From positions 1-6,638 of the forward strand of contig JAFQNZ010000171.1 of NCBI GenBank assembly GCA_017395715.1: a DNA stretch of 6,638 bases. The letters are read 5' to 3'. The position numbers and the translations under genes were made by a program. The DNA is from Clostridia bacterium (lineage in GTDB: Bacteria; Bacillota; Clostridia; Oscillospirales; CAG-272). Under the pieces are notes generated by a model. The model was not told where the DNA came from and ran no database searches. It was given only the letters and a program-made list of their open reading frames with translations. Positions 1-5,851 of the stretch are shown here, one piece after another (within the stretch, counting starts at the first letter, position 1; each line of letters begins with the position of its first letter).

Positions 1-1088
1 ATTCTCTCGCCGCCCACGTACACTTCTTTGATCGTGTAGTCGGGGGAAAGGCGGACAAAATCGGCGTTAAAGCCTTCTTTGAGTTTGCCGATGCCGTCGA
101 GTGAGAGCATTTCGGCGGGGTTGGCCGTTGCCGCTCTGAGTGCTTCTTCAAAGGAGAGCCCTGAGAAGGCGGCGTAGTTTTTCACGCCATCAAGAAGCTC
201 TAAGGTGCTTCCCGCGATTGCGCCTTCGACGGTATAGGCTTTGCCGTCCTTGAGATAGACGGGGTTGCCTGCGATGCTGTATTCACCGTCAGCGCATCCT
301 GTGCCTTCCATTGAGTCAGTAATCAGCACCACGCGCGAGGGGCCTTTGGCGGTCTTCACAAGCCTTACCGTTTCGGGGGCAAGATGGAAGCCGTCGCAGA
401 TGATCTCGGTGTAAGCATCCGACACAAGCCCTGCCATCACGGCACCGCCTGCGCGGTGGTGAAGCGGCGGCATGGCGTTGAAAAGGTGGGTGAAGGAGAT
501 CACGCCGCTATCAACAGCCGTCATGGCTTCGTCAAAGGTGGCATCGGTGTGGGCAAGACCTGCCGTTGCGCCGTTTTCTTTCACGGCTTTGAGGAAAGAA
601 CCGTCTGTGTCAAGCTCGTAGGATGCGGATACGTGCAGGTGCATATCACCTGCCGCTTCTTTCAAGAGTGAAACCTCTGAAGCGGTCAAGGGTGCAATGA
701 GATGCTCGGCGTGTGCGCCGCGGCGCTTGGGGTTTAAGTATCTGCCTTCCATATGAACGGCAGAATAGCCGGCTTGGCGAATTTTTTCAATCGAAGCGAT
801 CAGGTTTTTAAGCGTATCCGATGCCAAGGTGGGCACAACGGTGGTGACACCTTGCTTGGCGTAGAGCGCTTTCATCTTTTTCATTTCATCGAGAGAAGCG
901 GTGTTAAAATCAAAGCCGCCTCTGCCGTGGGTGTGAACATCCACAAGACCGGGGATGATGAGATCAAGTGCTTCATTTGTATCTTCGGTGTCGAAACAGA
1001 TTTCGGTGATCTTGCCGTTTGCAAAGGCAAGACTGCCTACACAAAAACTGTGGGTTTCGCTATTATAAAGGCGAAGGTTTGTCAGCAT
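1..1088 (-). CDS. nagA: N-acetylglucosamine-6-phosphate deacetylase, C-terminus cut by window edge
   Basis: Cytoplasmic amidohydrolase that removes acetate from GlcNAc-6-P to give GlcN-6-P, the substrate of NagB encoded just upstream. The 362 complete codons visible read as an almost full protein (the family is about 380-390 residues); the stop lies beyond base 1. Motifs seen in order: PGLVDVHTHG with metal ligands His52 and His54, HMEGRYLNP with Glu114, AHTDA with His180, THLFNAM with His201, CDGFH at 231-235, and ITDSMEGT with the catalytic Asp258. The HxH pair places it with the two-metal (Bacillus-type) enzymes rather than the E. coli type, which has Gln and Asn there. The ATG at 1088-1086 shares its A with the TGA of nagB. 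The only purine-rich motif (GAGG, 1105-1108) is about 16 nt upstream, too far for a good ribosome binding site, so translation is probably coupled to nagB. Identification is firm. Confidence 0.95.
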   Translation of the reverse strand, partial: MLTNLRLYNSETHSFCVGSLAFANGKITEICFDTEDTNEALDLIIPGLVDVHTHGRGGFDFNTASLDEMKKMKALYAKQGVTTVVPTLASDTLKNLIASIEKIRQAGYSAVHMEGRYLNPKRRGAHAEHLIAPLTASEVSLLKEAAGDMHLHVSASYELDTDGSFLKAVKENGATAGLAHTDATFDEAMTAVDSGVISFTHLFNAMPPLHHRAGGAVMAGLVSDAYTEIICDGFHLAPETVRLVKTAKGPSRVVLITDSMEGTGCADGEYSIAGNPVYLKDGKAYTVEGAIAGSTLELLDGVKNYAAFSGLSFEEALRAATANPAEMLSLDGIGKLKEGFNADFVRLSPDYTIKEVYVGGER

Positions 1089-1849
1089 CACAGTACGATC
1101 ACGTCCTCGGGGTGGTTTTTCGTGATGATCTCGCCTGCTTCCTTGTCGGCAAAGATATAGACCTTGTCCGAAACAAGACGGAGAAGAGAAGCGGGCACCT
1201 GCGAGGTTACAGGACCGAAGAATGCTTTTTCGAGTATTTCGGCTTTGCCCTTGCCGTTGGCAACGAGAACGATCTTTTTGGCATTCAGAATCGAGCCGCA
1301 ACCCATCGAGTAAGCATAGCGCGGTACGTCGTCGATCGAAGCGAAGAAACGGGCGTTTGCTTCAAAGGTGCTTTGTGTGAGGGCAACGTGGTTTGTGCCG
1401 AGCGAGATGGTGTCGGAGGGCTCGTTAAAGCCGATATGACCGTTCACGCCGATACCGAGAAGCTGAATGTCAATGCCGCCGAGCGAAGCGATGAGGGCGT
1501 CGTAACGGGCGCATTCGGCTTCGGCATCGGGGTTGGTACCGTCGGGCAGATTGGTGTTCGCCTTGTCAATATCCACGTGGCTGAACAAATTCTGATTCAT
1601 GAAGTAAGCGTAGCTCTGATCATTGTCGGCAGTCAGACCGCAGTATTCGTCGAGGTTGACGGTTTTGATCTTTGCAAAGGAGATCTCTTTGTTTTCGTAT
1701 TTTTTGACAAGCGCTTTGTACAGACCGATCGGAGAAGAGCCTGTGGCAAGACCGAGCACCGAATCGGGTTTTTCCTTGATCTGTGTGCTGAAGAGTTCAG
1801 CGGCTTGTGCGCTCATAGCGTCATAATTTTCGCAAACGTAAATTTTCAT
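1088..1849 (-). CDS. nagB: Glucosamine-6-phosphate deaminase (isomerase)
   Basis: Cytoplasmic enzyme converting GlcN-6-P to fructose-6-P and ammonia, the step that feeds amino sugars into glycolysis. The protein is 253 residues, close to the usual Gram-positive length (about 240-260). It has the phosphate-binding segment LGLATGSSPIGLY (32-44), NLDEY with catalytic Asp67, and the signature LGIGVNGHIGFNEP (131-144) with His138 and Glu143. These match E. coli Asp72, His143 and Glu148 with a constant offset of 5. The position equivalent to E. coli Asp141 is Asn136, as in Bacillus-type enzymes. The ATG at 1849-1847 has an AAAGGA ribosome binding site (1858-1863) 8 nt upstream. It lies 21 nt after the ROK kinase stop and overlaps the nagA start by one base, so the three genes form one operon. 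Confidence 0.97.
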   Translation of the reverse strand: MKIYVCENYDAMSAQAAELFSTQIKEKPDSVLGLATGSSPIGLYKALVKKYENKEISFAKIKTVNLDEYCGLTADNDQSYAYFMNQNLFSHVDIDKANTNLPDGTNPDAEAECARYDALIASLGGIDIQLLGIGVNGHIGFNEPSDTISLGTNHVALTQSTFEANARFFASIDDVPRYAYSMGCGSILNAKKIVLVANGKGKAEILEKAFFGPVTSQVPASLLRLVSDKVYIFADKEAGEIITKNHPEDVIVL

Positions 1850-1857
1850 GGCTTAGA

Positions 1858-1863
1858 TCCTTT
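1858..1863 (-). promoter_or_regulatory. Ribosome binding site of nagB
   Basis: AAAGGA on the minus strand, 8 nt before the nagB ATG and inside the 21-nt gap after the kinase stop codon. It fixes the nagB start and shows that nagB has its own initiation site, unlike nagA. Confidence 0.8.
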
Positions 1864-1870
1864 CTATGTA

Positions 1871-2806
1871 TTAAACAGCGGCACCGATGATGCCGGCGTC
1901 ATTTCCAAGGGTTGCGCATACAATGGTGGTTCGCATGCCGTCAGCACCCGCAAGGGTTTGGGCTACAACTTTTTCACGCAAGGGGAGAAGAAGATAATCG
2001 CCCTCTGCGGCAACACCGCCGCCAATGCAGATGATTTCGGGCTGTAACAGCTGAATCAGCGAAGAAACGCCGACTGCCAGCATATTGATAAAGTGATCAA
2101 CAACAGCAGTAGCCGTTTCGTCACCCAGACGCATACCGTCAAAGGCGGTTTTGCCGTTGACATCGTCAAGTGTGGGAGCTAAGGTGTGAAGCGCGCTTTC
2201 GGGATGAGCAATCATAGCCTCCTTGGTGTCACGGATGAGTGCGGATGCAGAGCAGTAGGTCTCAAAGCAACCGCGTGCGCCGCAGCCACAGGGTCTGCCG
2301 CCGGCTTCGATGATGATGTGTCCCACCTCACCTGCCGCGCCGTTAAAGCCTTCGATGATGGTGTTGTTGAGGATTACACCGCCGCCAACGCCTGTGCCGA
2401 TCGTTACGGCAATGAGAGAAGATTTGCCTTTGCCACAGCCTGCCACAAGCTCACCGAGCGCGGCGGCATTGCCGTCATTTTTCAAGGAAACAGGCTTGCC
2501 TGTCAGCTTGGCAACCATGTCGGCAAGTGGTGTATTGTGAAAGCCGAGATTGGCGGCGCTGTTGACAACGCCGCGACAGATAATGCCGGGAGAGCCGATG
2601 CCGATGTGAGCAATGTTATCAAAGGCAATGTTTGCTTCATCGCAAAGCGTGCGGCAGAGGGCGGCAATGTCCTCACAAATGGCTTCTGCTGTGCGGGGAA
2701 GGTTGGTTTTGATGCTTTTCTTTTTCAAAATGCAATAATTTTCGTCAACAAGTCCTGCGGCAATGTTCGTTCCGCCGAGATCAACGCCGATGCGATATGT
2801 ACTCAC
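1871..2806 (-). CDS. ROK-family sugar kinase (glucokinase or GlcNAc kinase)
   Basis: ATP-dependent cytoplasmic sugar kinase of the ROK family, 311 residues, a normal length for ROK glucokinases. Seen in order: the ATP phosphate-binding motif DLGGTN (9-14), KNDGNAAALGE with catalytic Asp111, the GTGVGGG loop (137-143), GEVGH with Glu160 and His163, and the ROK zinc motif CGCGARGCFE with Cys173, Cys175, Cys180 and sugar-contact Glu182. A second nucleotide-binding glycine motif is IGGG (261-264). There is no N-terminal helix-turn-helix, so it is an enzyme and not a NagC/XylR-type repressor. It is the first gene of the nagB-nagA operon, which suggests that it phosphorylates GlcNAc, glucosamine or glucose released inside the cell; sequence alone does not separate these substrates. 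The start is GTG (2806-2804) with a GGGAGGA site (2814-2820) 7 nt upstream. An ATG overlapping that site is out of frame and soon hits a stop. Confidence 0.92.
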   Translation of the reverse strand: MSTYRIGVDLGGTNIAAGLVDENYCILKKKSIKTNLPRTAEAICEDIAALCRTLCDEANIAFDNIAHIGIGSPGIICRGVVNSAANLGFHNTPLADMVAKLTGKPVSLKNDGNAAALGELVAGCGKGKSSLIAVTIGTGVGGGVILNNTIIEGFNGAAGEVGHIIIEAGGRPCGCGARGCFETYCSASALIRDTKEAMIAHPESALHTLAPTLDDVNGKTAFDGMRLGDETATAVVDHFINMLAVGVSSLIQLLQPEIICIGGGVAAEGDYLLLPLREKVVAQTLAGADGMRTTIVCATLGNDAGIIGAAV

Positions 2807-2813
2807 GGTCTCA

Positions 2814-2820
2814 TCCTCCC
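2814..2820 (-). promoter_or_regulatory. Ribosome binding site choosing a GTG start for the ROK kinase
   Basis: GGGAGGA on the minus strand, 7 nt before the GTG at 2806-2804. It supports GTG as the start codon; the ATG next to it is in another frame and runs into TGA within three codons. Confidence 0.8.
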
Positions 2821-2854
2821 TTAAAATATATGAAGATAATCATCTTTCTACTTT

Positions 2855-2884
2855 ATTCTATCATGTTCCTCTTGCTTTTCGCAA
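2855..2884 (-). promoter_or_regulatory. Promoter of the ROK kinase-nagB-nagA operon
   Basis: Minus-strand -35 TTGCGA (2879-2884), an 18-bp spacer and -10 TAGAAT (2855-2860) preceded by TGA, giving a TGn extended -10. The predicted transcript start is near 2848, leaving a leader of about 40 nt before the GTG. The -35 box is a weak match, as expected for a promoter that needs an activator. A small inverted repeat, AAGAT-AATC-ATCTT (2833-2846), lies just downstream of the predicted start. This is a prediction by eye. Confidence 0.6.
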
Positions 2885-2900
2885 TGGAAAATGGTATAAT
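2872..2900 (+). promoter_or_regulatory. Promoter of the AraC/PocR regulator gene
   Basis: Plus-strand -35 TTGCTT (2872-2877), a 17-bp spacer and a perfect -10 TATAAT (2895-2900) preceded by TGG, an extended -10. The transcript probably starts near 2907, giving a leader of about 44 nt. The -35 box is one base from the -35 box of the divergent nag promoter. Confidence 0.7.
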
Positions 2901-2913
2901 GATTGGTAAAATA

Positions 2914-2926
2914 GAACAATTTGTTC
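2914..2926. promoter_or_regulatory. Candidate operator, perfect 13-bp palindrome
   Basis: GAACAA-T-TTGTTC is a perfect inverted repeat with one central base. It lies about 8-20 bases downstream of the predicted transcript start of the regulator gene and before its ribosome binding site. A protein bound here would block the regulator transcript, consistent with autorepression or control by another repressor. Which protein binds, if any, cannot be told from this window. Confidence 0.4.
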
Positions 2927-2950
2927 GAATTTCCAAAAGGAGACTCTGCT

Positions 2951-3778
2951 ATGTTTTCTTCACCCGCGATTGCGTCGCTTTTACAGGATCTGCATACCAC
3001 ATCGGGACTTCACATTTCAATTCACGATACGGATTTTCATGAGTTGGTTTCCTGTCCTAAAAATCCGTCCCGATTTTGTGCGCTTGTGCAAAAGAATCCC
3101 AAGGCGCGTGCACGCTGTCTTGCCGCCGACAAAGAGGCGCTCGAAAAGGTGCGCGATACGGGAAAGATTCATCTGTATAAATGCCGTTTCGGTCTTTGGG
3201 AGGCGGCTTGCCCGCTTTACCGTGACGGGATTTTGGTCGGGTACTTGATGATGGGGCAGGGAAAAGACTCTTCTTGCATTGCCGAACAGGAGATTTTGGA
3301 TGCGGCGCTCCGCTACACCGATTCGCCGGAAGAGATGAAAGCTTGTCTTGCGGAATTGCCCGCGCTTTCGCGGGAAACGGCAACTGCCTTTTCGAACATT
3401 ATGACACTTTGCGCCGAACACGTTGCGTACCTCAGCGCGGCCCGTGTTCCGTCGGCAGACCTTGCCGATTCGGTGAAAGAATATATTGACCAAAACATTG
3501 AAAAAAAGCTGACGATCCCGCATCTGTGCGCGGTGTTTCATTGCTCCAAATCCACGCTGATCAATGTGTTTCGAAAAAAGGAAGGCATAACGCTTGGTGA
3601 ATATCTGACCGATCGACGAATGGAAATGGCAAAAGGGCTTTTGCGGCATCGCGATGAGCCGATCGGTGTGGTGGCACGGCGGTGCGGTTTTGTCGATCAG
3701 GGATATTTTTCCAAGGTGTTTATGGCAAAAACAGGATGCTCTCCCACCGTTTACAGACAGAGAAAGAAAAAGGATTAA
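2951..3778 (+). CDS. AraC-family transcription regulator with PocR-like sensor domain
   Basis: Cytoplasmic DNA-binding regulator, 275 residues. Residues about 5-160 resemble the PocR ligand-sensing domain: the FC at 42-43, Cys56, the LYKC motif with Cys78, then RFGLWEAACPL (79-89) and GYLMMGQG (98-105). Residues about 176-272 form an AraC/XylS DNA-binding domain with two helix-turn-helix units: LTIPHLCAVFHCSKSTLINVF (near 187-207), then PIGVVARRCGF and GYFSKVF followed by the typical GCSPTVYR end. The ATG at 2951 has an AGGAG site (2938-2942) 8 nt upstream; the reading frame is open farther upstream from a TTG, but that lies in the leader and has no such site. The gene is transcribed away from the kinase-nagB-nagA operon, so it is the likely local regulator of that operon and perhaps of itself. 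The ligand is unknown; an amino sugar or its phosphate is the contextual guess. Confidence 0.88.
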   Translation: MFSSPAIASLLQDLHTTSGLHISIHDTDFHELVSCPKNPSRFCALVQKNPKARARCLAADKEALEKVRDTGKIHLYKCRFGLWEAACPLYRDGILVGYLMMGQGKDSSCIAEQEILDAALRYTDSPEEMKACLAELPALSRETATAFSNIMTLCAEHVAYLSAARVPSADLADSVKEYIDQNIEKKLTIPHLCAVFHCSKSTLINVFRKKEGITLGEYLTDRRMEMAKGLLRHRDEPIGVVARRCGFVDQGYFSKVFMAKTGCSPTVYRQRKKKD

Positions 3779-3813
3779 AAAATGCTGTGCGACATTTGTC
3801 GCACAGCATTTTT
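3778..3813. terminator. Bidirectional rho-independent terminator
   Basis: A perfect 16-bp stem (3778-3793 with 3798-3813) closed by an ATTT loop, with GC-rich core GCTGTGCGAC. It is flanked by T runs in both directions: TTTTT then AATTTT rightward, and six T leftward. It begins at the last base of the regulator's stop codon and ends 9 bases before the stop codon of the convergent antiporter gene, so one hairpin serves both genes. Confidence 0.93.
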
Positions 3814-3822
3814 AATTTTGGT

Positions 3823-5631
3823 TTATTCTGCGCTTTCGATATGGCGCTTTTTGGAGAGTGCCTTCAGTACAAAGAGCGTGCCGAGTGTGAGGACAACGCC
3901 GATGGCAAGGCAGATCCAAGCGTTCTGCACAAAGCCCGCGATGACGAACATCACAAAGGAAATGATCGCAACGGTAATGGCGTAAGGAAGCTGTGTGGAA
4001 ACGTGGTTCAAGTGGTCGCATTCCGCGCCTGCCGATGCCATGATGGTGGTATCCGAAATCGGGGAGCAGTGGTCACCGCAAACAGCACCCGCAAGGCAAG
4101 CCGACATACCGATGATCATCAGTTCGGAGGATGCGGGGAAGATGGCGGTAACGATCGGAATGAGAATGCCGAATGTACCCCAGGATGTACCGGTCGCAAA
4201 GGAAAGCACACAGGCTACTACAAAGATGATAGCGGGAAGCATATTCGAAAGACCCGAAGCAGCGCCGTCCATCAAAGCGGCGATGAAGTATTTGGCACCC
4301 AGCATGGAGGTGACTTCTTTGAGCGCTGTGGCAAAGGTGAGGATGAGGATGGCAGGTACCATGGCAATGAAGCCCGAGGGGATGCACTTCATGGCTTCTT
4401 TGAAGGTGGTAAGCTTGCGGAGAAGGACGTAGATGAAGATCAGAACGAGAGCAATGAATGCGCCCCAAGGCAGACCGACGGTGGCGTCGGTATCACCAAA
4501 TGCGGTGATGAAGTCTGCACCGTCGCTGATACCGCCGATGTGCAGAAGACCGAATACGCAGGAAGCGATCAGAATGACGATCGGAAGAACAAGGTCGATC
4601 ACTCTGCCTCTTTCGTTGGCAACCACTTCTTCGGATTTTACTCTTTCACCCGAAGTGAAGAGGTCACCCTTGTGAACGGCGTTGTATTCGTGGATGCGCA
4701 TCGAGCCGTAGTCATAGCCCATGGCGATGATGGCAATCACGAACACGATGGTGAGCAGGGAATAGAAGTTGTAGGGAATAGCGGTAACAAAGAGCTTTAA
4801 GCCCTTGCCATCGTCAGCATACTGCGAAACGGCAGCTGCCCAGCTGGAGATCGGTGCGATCATGCAGATGGGGGCGGCGGTGGCGTCGATCAGATAGGCG
4901 AGTTTCGAGCGGGAAATGCCGTGTCTGTCAGTAACAGGACGCATCACAGAGCCGACTGTCAGGCAGTTGAAATAGTCGTCGATGAAGATCAGAACACCGA
5001 GGGCAAAGGTGGCAAGTGCTGCGCCAACTTTGGACTTGATGTGGGTGGAAGCCCATCTGCCAAAGGCATAAGAGCCGCCTGTTTTGTTGATGAGTGCCAC
5101 GATCACGCCGAGAAGCACCAGGAAGACGAAGATGCCTGCCGTGCCTGCAACGGCGGTGATGATGCCGCTGTTGGTCAAGGTGTCAAGCACGCCTGTGGCG
5201 GTATCGTACACACCACTGAAGGATGTGCCTGCGTAAATGATGGCACCCGAAAGGATACCGATAAAGAGAGAGGAGTAAACCTCTTTGGTGATGAGCGCAA
5301 GTCCGATGGCGATGATCGGGGGCAGGAGCGCCCAGAAGCTACCGGTCACTTCGCCTGCGTTCTCGCAGTTTTCACAGAAGTGAGCAGAGCCTTCGCAAGT
5401 GGAGCAGTCCACAAGGACGGTCTCGCCGTCGATGGTGGCTTCGACTTTGCCTGTGGCGTTGCCGTCTTTGTCGGTCAGGCAGTCGCCGCAAGCGTCGGCT
5501 TTTTCAAGCTCGCCGTGGCAGATGGTGCAGGTCTCTTGCTTGTCGGCGGCGTTTGTCACCAACAGAAAGGCAAGCAGAGCCACGATGACAACAGCCACAA
5601 CGGCAAGAAGAATTTTTCTTGTTTTGTTCAT
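3823..5631 (-). CDS. nhaC: NhaC-family Na+/H+ antiporter with N-terminal CxxC-rich segment
   Basis: Multi-spanning membrane protein of the NhaC (Na_H_antiporter) family, expected to exchange Na+ for H+; relatives carry other substrates, such as malate/lactate, so the ion is inferred. With the start at 5631 it has 602 residues, longer than typical members (about 450-520). Residues 1-6 are basic, 7-26 form a hydrophobic signal-like helix, and 35-89 hold four CxxC pairs (Cys35/38, 48/51, 76/79, 86/89). The antiporter core starts near 97 (SFWALLPPIIAIGLALITKEV) and includes IDDYFN (217-222), GTSWGTFG (481-488) and CGDHCSPISDTT (518-529), all typical of the family. An ATG six codons upstream is in frame, but the AAGGGA site (5641-5646) lies within its first codons and is 9 nt from the chosen ATG, so 5631 is preferred. 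Transcribed alone, divergent from mntP. Confidence 0.9.
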   Translation of the reverse strand: MNKTRKILLAVVAVVIVALLAFLLVTNAADKQETCTICHGELEKADACGDCLTDKDGNATGKVEATIDGETVLVDCSTCEGSAHFCENCENAGEVTGSFWALLPPIIAIGLALITKEVYSSLFIGILSGAIIYAGTSFSGVYDTATGVLDTLTNSGIITAVAGTAGIFVFLVLLGVIVALINKTGGSYAFGRWASTHIKSKVGAALATFALGVLIFIDDYFNCLTVGSVMRPVTDRHGISRSKLAYLIDATAAPICMIAPISSWAAAVSQYADDGKGLKLFVTAIPYNFYSLLTIVFVIAIIAMGYDYGSMRIHEYNAVHKGDLFTSGERVKSEEVVANERGRVIDLVLPIVILIASCVFGLLHIGGISDGADFITAFGDTDATVGLPWGAFIALVLIFIYVLLRKLTTFKEAMKCIPSGFIAMVPAILILTFATALKEVTSMLGAKYFIAALMDGAASGLSNMLPAIIFVVACVLSFATGTSWGTFGILIPIVTAIFPASSELMIIGMSACLAGAVCGDHCSPISDTTIMASAGAECDHLNHVSTQLPYAITVAIISFVMFVIAGFVQNAWICLAIGVVLTLGTLFVLKALSKKRHIESAE

Positions 5632-5640
5632 GATTCTTTT

Positions 5641-5646
5641 TCCCTT
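5641..5646 (-). promoter_or_regulatory. Ribosome binding site deciding the antiporter start
   Basis: AAGGGA on the minus strand, 9 nt before the ATG at 5631-5629. It lies inside the first codons of the longer reading frame that would begin at 5649, which has no site of its own, so the shorter start is preferred. Confidence 0.7.
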
Positions 5647-5663
5647 CATTTTTTAATGGTAGA

Positions 5664-5674
5664 ATGGTTACCAT
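5664..5674. promoter_or_regulatory. Candidate operator at the antiporter transcript start
   Basis: ATGGT-T-ACCAT is a perfect 11-bp inverted repeat with a central base. It begins 2 bases past the -10 box of the antiporter promoter and covers the predicted transcript start. A further half-site-like ATGGTA lies at 5656-5661. Its position suggests a repressor site; the binding protein is unknown and the palindrome is short. Confidence 0.4.
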
Positions 5675-5676
5675 AA

Positions 5677-5704
5677 ATTATAACATTTTTCGACGAAAAG
5701 TCAA
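5677..5704 (-). promoter_or_regulatory. Promoter of the NhaC-family antiporter gene
   Basis: Minus-strand -35 TTGACT (5699-5704), a 16-bp spacer and a perfect -10 TATAAT (5677-5682) preceded by TGT (extended -10). The predicted transcript start is near 5670, giving a leader of about 39 nt. Upstream of the -35, 5719-5765 is rich in A and T tracts that could act as an UP element. Confidence 0.8.
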
Positions 5705-5765
5705 TCGAATTTGTTGTATTTTTTTCGATTTTTATAAAAAAATAAAAGTTTTTTCGTTGTTTTTT
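5703..5765. other. A/T-tract region between divergent antiporter and mntP promoters
   Basis: Runs of T7 (5719-5725), T5 (5729-5733), A7 (5736-5742), A4 (5744-5747), T6 (5749-5754) and T at 5760-5765 recur at roughly helical spacing, suggesting bent or UP-element-like DNA. At its left end, AATCGAA (5703-5709) and TTCGATT (5724-5730) form a perfect 7-bp inverted repeat with a 14-bp gap. It overlaps the outer edge of the antiporter -35 box. Confidence 0.4.
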
Positions 5766-5792
5766 CATCCTAAATCAGTTTTGAAACCGGGA

Positions 5793-5821
5793 TTGACAGA
5801 AACGGGAGGATATGATACAAT
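5793..5821 (+). promoter_or_regulatory. Promoter of mntP
   Basis: Perfect -35 TTGACA (5793-5798), a 17-bp spacer and -10 TACAAT (5816-5821) preceded by TGA (extended -10). The transcript should start near 5828, leaving a leader of only about 24 nt. That is too short to hold a manganese-sensing yybP-ykoY riboswitch, which is often found ahead of mntP genes. Confidence 0.85.
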
Positions 5822-5851
5822 AAATTCCAAGAGTAAAAAAGGAGTTGCGGT

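Noticed and set aside
384..1160. Two plus-strand open reading frames opposite nagA.
   Set aside because: nagA on the minus strand has all metal-binding and catalytic motifs in order; these frames are its shadows.
1019..2047. Long plus-strand open reading frame (342 codons) opposite nagB and the end of the ROK kinase gene.
   Set aside because: It is antisense to two clear enzyme genes with intact motifs, has low-complexity, unrecognisable sequence and crosses gene boundaries; it mirrors the codon bias of the genes on the other strand.
2921..2950. Regulator start at the TTG at 2921.
   Set aside because: It lies within the candidate operator and leader, with no ribosome binding site; the ATG at 2951 has a good AGGAG site at 8 nt.
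3682..4800. Long plus-strand open reading frame (372 codons) overlapping the regulator end and the antiporter gene.
   Set aside because: It reads through the strong terminator hairpin, is very rich in charged residues and His/Gly as expected for the complement of a membrane-protein gene, and has no recognisable domain or ribosome binding site.
5631..5649. Antiporter start at the upstream ATG (5649), giving 608 residues.
   Set aside because: The only ribosome binding site lies inside the first codons of that longer frame and is correctly spaced for the ATG at 5631.
4921..5676. Plus-strand open reading frame (251 codons) opposite the antiporter N-terminal region, with many cysteines.
   Set aside because: It is antisense to the signal helix and CxxC segment; its composition follows from the opposite strand, and it runs into the antiporter promoter region.
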